64,000 nt of DNA. Origin: Rhodopseudomonas palustris. Its GTDB lineage: Bacteria > Pseudomonadota > Alphaproteobacteria > Rhizobiales > Xanthobacteraceae. Each line of letters starts with the position of its first letter. The stretch's first letter is position 1. Under the pieces are notes generated by a model. The model was not told the origin of the DNA. It was given only the letters and a program-made list of their open reading frames with translations, and made no database searches. The stretch lies in NCBI RefSeq assembly GCF_003591005.1, contig NZ_QYYD01000002.1, positions 62,001-126,000 of the forward strand, read 5' to 3'. Shown in pieces: positions 10,972-19,294 of this stretch. The translations under genes were made by a program, and so were the position numbers.

Positions 10972-11418
10972 GTGACCCTGTTCCTCGCCATACGCCGGCT
11001 GCTCGCGGCCGTGATGGTTGCCGGCCTCGTGCTGGCGCCATTGGCGCGGCCTGCGATGGCTGGCGCGCCGATGGTGACGCATGGCATGTCGGTGCAGGCG
11101 TCGGCGGATCACAGCATGGCGGATCACGCCATGGCCGGCCACGATGCGACCGCCGCGACGGACGCGATGTCCGCGGCCGGCTTCGACGAAATTGCCGAGA
11201 TGCCGTGCTGTCCGACCGAGGCGCCGAAAGCGCCGGCCGATTGCGGCAAGTGTCTGTCGATGGCGGGCTGCTCGGCCAGCTTCCTCACCGGCATGCCGGG
11301 AGGGATCGCCGTCCCGCTGCCCATTCGGACCAACGGCACCGCCCTCGCGAGCGCTGACTTCGCCCGCGACGGCCTGGGCCATCCGCCGCCCGAATATCCA
11401 CCTCGATCGCTGGTCTGA
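10972..11418 (+). CDS. Met/His-rich exported protein heading the copper efflux operon
   Basis: From GTG 10972 a 148-aa protein has a signal peptide (basic start, hydrophobic RLLAAVMVAGLVLAPLA, cleavage near RPAMAG). A metal-ligand-rich stretch follows (HGM, DHSMADHAMAGHDATAATDAM), and a cysteine cluster (MPCCPTE, CGKC, AGCSAS). It would act in the periplasm, perhaps sequestering or presenting Cu(I)/Ag(I). No named domain is recognised; metal binding is inferred from composition and from its place at the head of the cus-type operon. No strong SD is visible before the GTG. Confidence 0.7.
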   Translation: MTLFLAIRRLLAAVMVAGLVLAPLARPAMAGAPMVTHGMSVQASADHSMADHAMAGHDATAATDAMSAAGFDEIAEMPCCPTEAPKAPADCGKCLSMAGCSASFLTGMPGGIAVPLPIRTNGTALASADFARDGLGHPPPEYPPRSLV

Positions 11419-11515
11419 GCGGCGCCCAGCGCCGCGCATCGTCGCGTGACTGACGTCGCGCGGCGCGATTGCTGCCGCTTCCGCGGCCAGACTCCCTGAT
11501 CAGAGGTTGCCTCAC

Positions 11516-11920
11516 ATGAAGACCGCATTTTCGCGCGCCCTGCGGGCCGCGCTCGTCGGCACTGCCGTGCTCGGCTTTGCCACGCCCTCCTTCGCCGACA
11601 TCAAGGACTACGAATTCCGCCTCGCGCAGCCGACCGTCTCGGTCGGCCGCGACAAGCTCGTCACCGTGCAGCTCATCAACAAGGTCACCGGCAAGCCGGT
11701 GCCGGACGCGGTGATCTTTGCGATGCGGCTCGACATGGCGCCGGATGGCATGGCCGAGATGGCCACCAAGATCGTGCGCGAGCCGGGCGGCGAGCCTGGC
11801 ACCTACCGGTTCAAGGCGGCGTTCGGCATGGAAGGCCGCTGGCTGCTGTCGCTCGGCGCAAAGGTGCAGGGCGAGACCGGCACGGTCGAAGGCAAGCTGG
11901 TCATCACGGCCAACAAGTGA
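11516..11920 (+). CDS. YtkA/FixH-like periplasmic protein of the copper operon
   Basis: From ATG 11516 (AGAGG about 9 bases upstream) the 134-aa product has a signal peptide ending ATPSFADI. A beta-rich domain follows, containing FRLAQPTVSVGRDKLVTVQLIN, FAMRLDMAPDGMAEM, GTYRFKAAFGMEGRWLLSL and a C-terminal GTVEGKLVITANK. This is the YtkA-like/FixH immunoglobulin-like fold often encoded before RND metal efflux systems. The Met-rich RLDMAPDGMAEM strand could bind copper. Its stop overlaps the next start by four bases (GTGA), so translation is probably coupled to the CusB-like gene. Confidence 0.8.
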   Translation: MKTAFSRALRAALVGTAVLGFATPSFADIKDYEFRLAQPTVSVGRDKLVTVQLINKVTGKPVPDAVIFAMRLDMAPDGMAEMATKIVREPGGEPGTYRFKAAFGMEGRWLLSLGAKVQGETGTVEGKLVITANK

Positions 11921-13323
11921 GCCGCATCGGCCTCGCGGCCGCCGCCACCGCAGTGATTGCGGTGGCGGTGGGCGGCCTGCCGGGTGTGCGCGAGCACCTG
12001 CATCTTTCGACGTCGCTGATCGTGCCGGCTTCGGCGCAGCAGAGCAGCGACGAGCCGATCTATTACCAGGACCCCGACGGCAAGCCGGCGTATTCGCTGA
12101 CGCCGCGCAAGACCGCCGACGGCCGCGACTTCCGGCCGGTGCCAGCCGGCGCGGATGTCAACTTCGACGACGACGCGCCGCAGATGCCGCCGCCGCCGCC
12201 GGTGTCGACGACCCGCAAGGCCAAGTTCTATCGCAACCCGATGGGGCTCGCCGACACCTCGCCGGTGCCGAAGAAGGACTCGATGGGGATGGACTACATC
12301 CCGGTCTACGAGGGCGAGGACGGTGACGACGGCGGCGTGAAGTTGTCGCCCGGCAAGATCCAGCGCAGCGGCGTCAGGTCCGAACCGGCGACGCGCCGGC
12401 AACTGCGCGTGGTGATCCGAGCGCCCGGCGTCATCCAGCTCGACGAGCGCCGCGTCTCGGTGATCGCGATGCGGGCGGAGAGTTTTGTGCAGAGCGTCGC
12501 CGACGTCACCACCGGCAGCCGCGTGCGCAAGGGCCAGCCGTTGATGCAGATCTACAGCTCGGCAATCGCGTCGGCCGCGGCCGACTACGTCTCGACGATC
12601 GGCTCCAGGACCACCAGCAGCGTGCCGCAATTCGGCCGCGGCTCGCGCCAACGCCTGATCAATCTCGACGTGCCGGAGGCGGCGATCGCCGCAATGGAGA
12701 AGGCCGGCGCCGCGCCGGTGACAATCGAATGGCAGGCGCCGCGCGACGGCGTGGTGCTGGAGCGCAGCGCGATCGAAGGCATGCGGGCGCAGCCCGGCGA
12801 CGTGCTGTTCCGCATCGCCGACATCTCCAAGCTATGGGCGACGATCGAGATCGCCGAGCGCGACCTCGGCGCGGTGACGCCCGGCCAGATGGTGATGATC
12901 CGCGCGCGCTCGTTCCCGGGCCGCGTCTTCCATGGCGAGGTCAAGCTGATCTATCCGCAGCTCAACAAGGAGGCGCGCACCGCGCGGGTGCGGATCGAAC
13001 TCGACAATCCGGATCTGGCGCTGCTGCCGGAGATGTATGTCGACGCCGAGATCGACGCGGGCAGCGCGGCGCTGGTGCTGGCGGTGCCGGACAGCGCGGT
13101 GCTGGATTCGGGCAGTAAGAAAGTCGTGTTCGTCGACAGAGGCGACGGCCGCTACGAGCCGCGCGAGGTGCACACCGGCCAGCGCGGCAGCGGCGCGGTC
13201 GAGATCCGCGACGGGCTCAGCGAGGGCGAGGCGGTGGTGACGTCCGCCAACTTCCTGATCGACGCCGAGAGCAATCTCAACGCGGCGCTCAAGACCTTCT
13301 CGGCCGACGGAGCGCAGCCATGA
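11917..13323 (+). CDS. cusB: copper/silver efflux RND periplasmic adaptor (CusB-like)
   Basis: Membrane-fusion protein linking the CusA-type pump to an outer-membrane channel. The GTG start overlaps the previous stop (GTGA). After an N-terminal hydrophobic helix comes a heavy-metal-binding motif at about residues 103-131 (YRNPMGLADTSPVPKKDSMG, then MDYIPVY), typical of CusB-type adaptors. An earlier, degenerate copy lies at about 46-75 (PIYYQDPDGKPAYSLTPRKT). The hairpin/lipoyl and beta-barrel domains follow (APGVIQLDERRVSVIAMRAE, VRKGQPLMQIYS, VLFRIADISKLWATIEIAERD, LPEMYVDAEI). The stop overlaps the cusA start (ATGA). No outer-membrane component is present in the window. Confidence 0.93.
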   Translation: MSRIGLAAAATAVIAVAVGGLPGVREHLHLSTSLIVPASAQQSSDEPIYYQDPDGKPAYSLTPRKTADGRDFRPVPAGADVNFDDDAPQMPPPPPVSTTRKAKFYRNPMGLADTSPVPKKDSMGMDYIPVYEGEDGDDGGVKLSPGKIQRSGVRSEPATRRQLRVVIRAPGVIQLDERRVSVIAMRAESFVQSVADVTTGSRVRKGQPLMQIYSSAIASAAADYVSTIGSRTTSSVPQFGRGSRQRLINLDVPEAAIAAMEKAGAAPVTIEWQAPRDGVVLERSAIEGMRAQPGDVLFRIADISKLWATIEIAERDLGAVTPGQMVMIRARSFPGRVFHGEVKLIYPQLNKEARTARVRIELDNPDLALLPEMYVDAEIDAGSAALVLAVPDSAVLDSGSKKVVFVDRGDGRYEPREVHTGQRGSGAVEIRDGLSEGEAVVTSANFLIDAESNLNAALKTFSADGAQP

Positions 13324-16300
13324 TTGCCCGTCTGATTACCTGGTCGGCGCGCAATCTGTTGCTGGTGCTGTTCGGCGCCGGCTTCGCGGCTGCGGCCGGA
13401 ATCTATGCGCTGAAGCACCTGCCGCTCGATGCGATCCCGGATCTCTCCGATACGCAAGTGATCGTCTACACCGACTATCCGGGGCAGGCGCCGCAGGTGA
13501 TCGAGGATCAGGTCACTTATCCGCTGACCACCGCGATGCTCACCGTGCCGCGCTCCAAAGTGGTGCGCGGCTTCTCGTTCTTCGGCGTGTCGTTCGTGTA
13601 TGTGATCTTCGAGGACGGCACTGACATTTATTGGGCGCGCTCGCGCGTGCTGGAGTTTCTCAACGGCGCGGCGTCGCGGCTGCCGAGCGGCGTGACGCCG
13701 ACAATTGGGCCGGACGCCACCGGTGTCGGCTGGGTGTATCAATACGCGGTGATGTCGAAGGAGCTGAACCTCGCCGACACCCGCGCCATCCAGGACTGGA
13801 ATCTGAAATTCGCGCTGGCCCGTGCCGAAGGCGTCGCCGAGGTCGCCAGCGTCGGCGGCTTCGTCCGGCAGTACAACGTCGTGCTCGACCCGCAGCGGAT
13901 GCGCGACCTCGGCATCACCATGCCGAAGATTCGCGACGCCATCCGCGCCAGCAATGCCGACGTCGGCGGTCGCACCGTCGAGCTATCGGAGTTCGAATAC
14001 GTCATCCGCGGCAAGGGCTATCTCAAGAGCATCAACGATCTCGGCAATATCGTGCTGAAGGTCGCCGGCGGCACGCCGGTGCTGCTGCGCGACGTCGCCC
14101 GCGTCGAACTCGGCCCCGACGAGCGGCGCGGTCTCACTGAACTGAACGGCGAGGGCGAGGTCGCCAGCGGCATCGTGCTGCAACGCTTCGGCGTCAACGC
14201 CCGCGACGTCATCGACGCCGTCAAGAAGCGCTTCGCCGAGATCGCCTCGAGCCTTCCCAAGTCGGTCGAGATCGTCCCGGTCTACGATCGCTCCCAACTG
14301 ATCGACGCGGCGATCGCGACGCTGAAGAGCACGCTGGTCGAAGAAAGCATCGTGGTGGCGCTGGTGTGCATCGTGTTCCTGCTGCATGTGCGCAGCGCGC
14401 TGGTGGCGATCATCATGCTGCCGGTCGGCATCCTGATTGCATTCGGCGCGATGAAGCTGCTCGGCATCGGCGCCAATATCATGAGCCTCGGCGGCATTGC
14501 GATCGCGATCGGCGCCATGATCGACGCGGCGATCGTGATGATCGAGAACGCCCACAAGCATTTGGAGCGCGCACCGCCGGAGCGACCGCGCGTCGAGGTG
14601 CTGATCGAGGCCGCGGCCGAAGTCGGCCCGGCGCTGTTCTTCAGCCTGCTGATCATCACCGTGTCGTTCATGCCGATCTTCACGCTGGAGTCGCAGGAGG
14701 GGCGGCTGTTCAGCCCGCTGGCCTTCACCAAGACCTTCGCGATGGCGGCGGCGGCGCTGCTGTCGGTGACGCTGGTGCCGGCCCTGATGGTGATCTTCGT
14801 CCGCGGCCGCATCGTCCCCGAGCACAAGAACCCGATCAACCGCGTACTGATCGCGATCTATCGCCCGGTGATCGACGCGGTGCTCAAAGCCAAGCTGGTG
14901 GTGATCCTTGCCGCGGTGGCGATCCTTGCCGTCACGATCTGGCCGGCACGGCAGCTCGGCACCGAGTTCATGCCGAACCTCAACGAGGGCACGCTGCTGT
15001 ATATGCCGACGACGCTGCCGGGCATTTCGATCACCAAGGCGGCGGAGCTGCTGCAGACCCAGGACCGCATCATCCGCTCGTTCCCGGAAGTCGCCTCAGT
15101 GTACGGCAAAGCCGGCCGCGCCGCGACCGCGACCGATCCGGCGCCGTCCGAGATGTTCGAGACCATCATCAATCTCAAGCCCAAGGCGGAGTGGCGCGCC
15201 GGCGTGACGCTGGAGAGCCTCACCGCCGAGATGGACCGCGCGCTACAATTCCCCGGCGTCTCCAACGCCTGGACGATGCCGATCAAGTCGCGCATCGACA
15301 TGCTGTCGACCGGCATCCGCACCCCGCTCGGCATCAAGGTGATCGGCACGGATCTGGGCGAGATCGAAAAACTCGCCAAGCAGATCGAGCAGGTGCTGAA
15401 GAAAGTGCCGGGCACATCCTCGGCCTATGCGGAGCGCGCGCTCGGCGGTTACTATCTGGAGATCACGCCGGACCGCACCGCGATGGCGCGCTACGGCTTG
15501 TCGATCCAGGACGTGCAGGACGTGATCGCGACCGCGCTCGGCGGCCAGACCGTCACCACCACGGTGGAGGGCCGCCAGCGCTTCGGCGTCAACATGCGCT
15601 ATCCGCGCGATCTGCGCGACAGCCCGCAGACGATCGCCAGCGAGGTGCTGGTGCCGATGCCGGCGGGCGGCGCGGTGCCGCTCGGCGAAGTCGCGAGTAT
15701 CACGCCGGCGCGTGGGCCCACGTCCATTCGCACCGAGAATGGCCAGCTCGCGGTCTATATCTACATCGACATCCGCGATCGCGATCTTGGCGGCTACGTC
15801 ACCGAGGCACGCGACACCGTGAAGGCCAGCGTCGCGTTCCCGCCCGGCGCTTACCTCGTCTGGAGCGGCCAATACGAATATCTCGAACGCGCCGCGGCGC
15901 GGCTCAAGATCGTGGTGCCGGTGACGCTGCTGATCATCTTCCTGCTGCTGTATCTCAACTTCCGCTCGGTGGCCGATACGTTGATCGTGATGCTGTCGCT
16001 GCCGTTTGCGTTGGTCGGCGGCATCTGGCTGATGTGGGCGCTCGGCTTCAATCTCTCGGTCGCCGTGGTGGTCGGCTTCATTGCGCTCGCCGGCGTCGCC
16101 GCCGAAACCGGCGTGGTGATGCTGATCTATCTCGAGCACGCGCTGGAGGATGTCCGCGCCCGCCGCGCCGCGGAGGGCAGGGCGATCGACCGCGCCGATC
16201 TCACGGAGGCGATCAAGCACGGCGCGGTCGAGCGGGTGCGGCCGAAGGTGATGACCGTGGTGGCGATCATGGCCGGCCTGCTGCCGATCCTGTGGAGCAC

Positions 16301-16463
16301 CGGCACCGGCTCCGAAATCATGCAGCGCATCGCCGTGCCGATGATCGGCGGCATGGTGTCGTCGACGCTGCTGACCCTGATCGTGATCCCGGCGATCTAC
16401 GCGCTGGTGAAGGGCGTGGCACTGCGGCGGACCATGCCGGCCGCAAAAGCTGCCGCCAGTTAG
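13320..16463 (+). CDS. cusA: copper/silver efflux RND pump, inner-membrane subunit (CusA/CzcA family)
   Basis: Heavy-metal-efflux RND antiporter of 1047 residues, the normal length, with the expected 12 transmembrane helices and two periplasmic loops. The N terminus (LPLDAIPDLSDTQVIVYTDYPG) and the proton-relay helix (SLGGIAIAIGAMIDAAIVMI) match the HME-RND group. The segment AWTMPIKSRIDMLSTGIRTP is characteristic of Cu(I)/Ag(I) rather than Zn/Co pumps. Substrate is also supported by the CusB-type metal-binding domain and the Met/His-rich periplasmic gene upstream. Translation is coupled to cusB. The operon appears to end here; a paired-hairpin repeat follows. Confidence 0.95.
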   Translation: MIARLITWSARNLLLVLFGAGFAAAAGIYALKHLPLDAIPDLSDTQVIVYTDYPGQAPQVIEDQVTYPLTTAMLTVPRSKVVRGFSFFGVSFVYVIFEDGTDIYWARSRVLEFLNGAASRLPSGVTPTIGPDATGVGWVYQYAVMSKELNLADTRAIQDWNLKFALARAEGVAEVASVGGFVRQYNVVLDPQRMRDLGITMPKIRDAIRASNADVGGRTVELSEFEYVIRGKGYLKSINDLGNIVLKVAGGTPVLLRDVARVELGPDERRGLTELNGEGEVASGIVLQRFGVNARDVIDAVKKRFAEIASSLPKSVEIVPVYDRSQLIDAAIATLKSTLVEESIVVALVCIVFLLHVRSALVAIIMLPVGILIAFGAMKLLGIGANIMSLGGIAIAIGAMIDAAIVMIENAHKHLERAPPERPRVEVLIEAAAEVGPALFFSLLIITVSFMPIFTLESQEGRLFSPLAFTKTFAMAAAALLSVTLVPALMVIFVRGRIVPEHKNPINRVLIAIYRPVIDAVLKAKLVVILAAVAILAVTIWPARQLGTEFMPNLNEGTLLYMPTTLPGISITKAAELLQTQDRIIRSFPEVASVYGKAGRAATATDPAPSEMFETIINLKPKAEWRAGVTLESLTAEMDRALQFPGVSNAWTMPIKSRIDMLSTGIRTPLGIKVIGTDLGEIEKLAKQIEQVLKKVPGTSSAYAERALGGYYLEITPDRTAMARYGLSIQDVQDVIATALGGQTVTTTVEGRQRFGVNMRYPRDLRDSPQTIASEVLVPMPAGGAVPLGEVASITPARGPTSIRTENGQLAVYIYIDIRDRDLGGYVTEARDTVKASVAFPPGAYLVWSGQYEYLERAAARLKIVVPVTLLIIFLLLYLNFRSVADTLIVMLSLPFALVGGIWLMWALGFNLSVAVVVGFIALAGVAAETGVVMLIYLEHALEDVRARRAAEGRAIDRADLTEAIKHGAVERVRPKVMTVVAIMAGLLPILWSTGTGSEIMQRIAVPMIGGMVSSTLLTLIVIPAIYALVKGVALRRTMPAAKAAAS

Positions 16464-16483
16464 TTGCCTCCGCCTCTCAACGC

Positions 16484-16572
16484 GTCATGCCCGGCCTTGT
16501 GCCGGGCATCCACGCCTTGCGGCGTTAGCGATGCAGAAAGGCGTGGATGGCCGGGACAAGCCCGGCCATGAC
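16484..16572. repeat. paired-hairpin palindromic element
   Basis: GTCATGCCCGGCCTTGTGCC at the left and GACAAGCCCGGCCATGAC at the right, with CCACGCCTT / AAGGCGTGG inner arms. Same family as the element inside glyS. It follows cusA directly and may serve as its 3' boundary. Confidence 0.9.
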
Positions 16573-16644
16573 GGCGGTTGGGGTGATGTGAAGATGCCAC
16601 CGTCAATCGCCGCATCGTTGACGGTCCGTTTACGTTTTTCCGAA

Positions 16645-16694
16645 AGCCCTCGTTTACCAGGCTGTTCGATCGCGCTCGGTCGATCACGAGGGCT
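16645..16694 (+). promoter_or_regulatory. nested stem-loop in the presumed leader of the cell-wall hydrolase
   Basis: AGCCCTCGT (16645-16653) pairs exactly with ACGAGGGCT (16686-16694). Inside, TCGATCG and CGGTCGA can pair. The structure ends 75 bases before the TTG start of the next gene. It could be a 5'-UTR regulatory hairpin or a terminator-like remnant; no T tract follows. Confidence 0.35.
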
Positions 16695-16769
16695 GCTTGC
16701 CTGTGTCTTGCGCGCATCGGTGATTAACTCGCGAGCAACTTTAATTGGATATCACTAGGAACGATCAAC

Positions 16770-18206
16770 TTGTCCGAAACGACAACGGATCTGAGTAAGC
16801 GTTGCGTGAGCGTACCGATGACAGTCATGCGTAACCGGCCGAAGGGCGCACGGATTGTGTCCTTCGGTCTCGGCCTCTGCGTCTTCGCGGGGATGCCGAC
16901 CGAAATCGGCTATCAGGACATCGCGTCGCTGCTGGTGCGCCAGCCGGGCGTGACCGAACGCTGGCAGAAGCGCGTGTTCGCCTCGTCGGTCGGATCGGTT
17001 CAGGTCGCGACGTTTTCGTTCGGCCGCCCGATCGGCACTTGGGCGCCGCAGGGCTCGACCTATCAGCTCGCGAGTGTGGACGGCAGGTCCGGGTTGGGCG
17101 GCGCGCTGAGCCGCAATCGCCTGCTGCAGCCGCCGACGCCATACCAAGCCTCCGACTTCCCCGCGGTGGATCGCACCCTGAAGGGCGATCGGCTGGCGAT
17201 CTTCAAGCCGGGCCAGGATGTGCCGGCGGACAGCACGTCAGAGCCCGCCGACATCAACGCGCCGAACGTCGCCGGCGCCAAGATGGCCGCGCAGGCGCCC
17301 GGCGCCGCGCCGCTCGATCCCGAACTCGCCGAAGCGCTGACCTCCGAGCCGTTGCCGCAATACGGCAATGAGCTCGACCCGTCGCACGACAAGGCCGCGG
17401 AGGGCGTCGTCACGCCCGGAGCGCCGTCGCGCGATCCGTTCACCGTCAAGACCTCGAGTCTGTTCTTCGGCACCGGCTCGCTCGGCGGCCTGGAGGAGAC
17501 GCTCGAGCAATGGCAGCCCGGCGAAGAGCCGATGATCGTCACGCCGGGCGGCGAGTCGGACATGAAATCGCCGCTGCCGTCGGCTTCGCTCGATCCGGAC
17601 GCCCCCGGCGAGACCATCGCCGGCAAGGGCGAGGTCAATGTCGATCACCACGTCCGCACCCCGGCCGAGCGGCTCGGCCTGACCGAGCCGAAGCTGCGCG
17701 CCAAGCACGAGAAGTGCCTCGCCGAAGCCGTGTACTTCGAGTCGCGCGGCGAGAAGGTGCGCGGTCAGATCGCGGTGGCCCAGGTTGTGCTCAACCGCGC
17801 CTTCTCCGGCTTCTATCCGAGCAATGTCTGCGGCGTGGTGTATCAGAACAAGCACCGCCGCTATGCCTGCCAGTTCACCTTCGCCTGCGACCGCGTCGCC
17901 GACGTGGTGCGCGAGCCGGAAATGTGGGACCGCGCCCGGCGCATCGCCGCGGCGATGCTGGACGGCAAGCTGTGGCTGCCGGAAGTCGCCAAGTCGACGC
18001 ACTATCACGCTTACTGGGTGCGGCCGTCCTGGGTCCACGAGATGAAGAAGATGTACAAGACCGGCGTGCACACCTTCTATCGCCCGCGCAACTGGGGCGA
18101 CGGCAGCGACGCCCCCAGCTGGGGCGACCCCGCCCAGACCGCCGCCATCTCCGAAGAACTCACCGAAGCCGCGAAGAGCTCGGCAGAGATCAACGCGAAG
18201 AACTAA
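16770..18206 (+). CDS. SleB-type cell wall hydrolase (Hydrolase_2 family)
   Basis: A 478-aa protein. The C-terminal third has the Hydrolase_2 (PF07486) signature CLAEAVYFESRGEKVRGQIA followed by VAQVVLNRAFSGFYPSNVCGVVYQ, then CQFTFACD and a late HYHAYWVRPSW segment. The glutamate in EAVYFESR is the expected catalytic acid for peptidoglycan cleavage. The N terminus has one hydrophobic helix (IVSFGLGLCVFAGMP), so it is probably a signal anchor. The middle 250 residues are Pro/Ala/Asp-rich and probably a disordered periplasmic spacer. The TTG at 16770 with AGGA nine bases upstream is preferred over ATG 16818. Confidence 0.85.
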   Translation: MSETTTDLSKRCVSVPMTVMRNRPKGARIVSFGLGLCVFAGMPTEIGYQDIASLLVRQPGVTERWQKRVFASSVGSVQVATFSFGRPIGTWAPQGSTYQLASVDGRSGLGGALSRNRLLQPPTPYQASDFPAVDRTLKGDRLAIFKPGQDVPADSTSEPADINAPNVAGAKMAAQAPGAAPLDPELAEALTSEPLPQYGNELDPSHDKAAEGVVTPGAPSRDPFTVKTSSLFFGTGSLGGLEETLEQWQPGEEPMIVTPGGESDMKSPLPSASLDPDAPGETIAGKGEVNVDHHVRTPAERLGLTEPKLRAKHEKCLAEAVYFESRGEKVRGQIAVAQVVLNRAFSGFYPSNVCGVVYQNKHRRYACQFTFACDRVADVVREPEMWDRARRIAAAMLDGKLWLPEVAKSTHYHAYWVRPSWVHEMKKMYKTGVHTFYRPRNWGDGSDAPSWGDPAQTAAISEELTEAAKSSAEINAKN

Positions 18207-18256
18207 TCGCCCGCGACGACGCCGAAAGCACTGAACAGCGGCAGCGGCAGCGCGCT

Positions 18257-18381
18257 CCCTCTCCCGCTTGCGGGAGAGGGCTGGGGTGAGGGCGCCCCAG
18301 GCAGTGACTCAGCGACTCGCGGAGGGGAGGGCCCTCACCCGCCGCGCTACGCGCGTCGACCTCTCCCGCAAGCGGGAGAGG
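18257..18381. repeat. double-hairpin element between convergent genes
   Basis: CCCTCTCCCGC-TT-GCGGGAGAGGG at 18257-18280 and CCTCTCCCGCAAGCGGGAGAGG at 18360-18381 are strong hairpins. Matching segments GGGGTGAGGGCG and GCCCTCACCCG between them allow the whole unit to fold. It sits between the hydrolase and nadC, which converge, so it can act as a bidirectional terminator. It is a well-spread bacterial repeat type and related in style to the repeats around the DUF559 gene. Confidence 0.75.
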
Positions 18382-18388
18382 TGAGCGA

Positions 18389-19264
18389 CTACGCGTCGAT
18401 GTCCAGTGCCACGTCGAAGTTCGGTGCCGAATGCGTCAGGGCGCCGGAGGAGACGTAGTCGACGCCGGTGGCGGCGATGGCGCGGATCGATTGCAGGGTG
18501 ACGCCGCCGGAAGCTTCCAGCACGACGCGGCCGGCGCTCATTGCCACGGCGTGCCGCAGCGTTTCCAGATCCATGTTGTCGAGCAGCACGACGTCGGCGA
18601 GGCCGGTGTCCAGCACCTCCTGCAACTGATTCAGTGTATCGACCTCGATCTCGACCTTGACCAGATGGCCGATCTTCGCCCGCGCGGCTTGCAGCACCGC
18701 GCGGATGCCGCCGGCGACGGCGATATGGTTGTCCTTGATCAGCACCGCATCATCCAGCCCGAAGCGATGGTTGAAGCCGCCGCCGCAGCGCACCGCGTAT
18801 TTCTCCAGCGCGCGCAGGCCCGGCGTGGTCTTGCGCGTGCAGCACACCCGCAGCTTGGTGCCGGCGGTGTGGCGGACATAGTCGGCCGTCAGCGTCGCGA
18901 TGCCGGACAGCCGGCCGACGAAATTCAGCGCGGTGCGCTCGGCCGTGAGGATCGCCCGCGCGGGGCCCGACAGCGTCAACAGATGCACGCCGGCCGCCAC
19001 CGCATCGCCATCGCGGACATGCGCCGCGATATGAATGTCGGCCGACAGCTGATTGAGCGCTTCGATCGCCAGCGGCAGGCCGGCGATCACGCCTGCCTGC
19101 CGCGCCACCATGATGGCGTGCGCCTGCGTCGCCTCGGGAATGGTCGCGAGCGAGGTGATGTCGCCGGCGCGGCCGAGGTCCTCGTCGAGCGCGCGGCGCA
19201 CCGCATCGGCGATGGCGAGCGGCGACAGGAACGCGTCGGGATGCAGCAAGGCGGTGGGTGTCAT
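18389..19264 (-). CDS. nadC: nicotinate-nucleotide pyrophosphorylase (carboxylating)
   Basis: Converts quinolinate and PRPP to nicotinate mononucleotide, CO2 and diphosphate, the third step of de novo NAD synthesis. The 291-aa product has [31 protein letters not shown], the [21 protein letters not shown] active-site block, [16 protein letters not shown] and the C-terminal [31 protein letters not shown] barrel end, all standard for NadC. It is the last gene of the nadABC set, 30 bases after nadB. Confidence 0.97.
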   Translation of the reverse strand: MTPTALLHPDAFLSPLAIADAVRRALDEDLGRAGDITSLATIPEATQAHAIMVARQAGVIAGLPLAIEALNQLSADIHIAAHVRDGDAVAAGVHLLTLSGPARAILTAERTALNFVGRLSGIATLTADYVRHTAGTKLRVCCTRKTTPGLRALEKYAVRCGGGFNHRFGLDDAVLIKDNHIAVAGGIRAVLQAARAKIGHLVKVEIEVDTLNQLQEVLDTGLADVVLLDNMDLETLRHAVAMSAGRVVLEASGGVTLQSIRAIAATGVDYVSSGALTHSAPNFDVALDIDA

Positions 19265-19294
19265 GAAGGCTGCTCCAGCAGGCGGATGAGGATG

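Noticed and set aside
14366-16528. 720-codon plus-strand frame inside cusA
   Set aside because: Arg/Asp-rich shifted frame of the CusA coding region with no domain.
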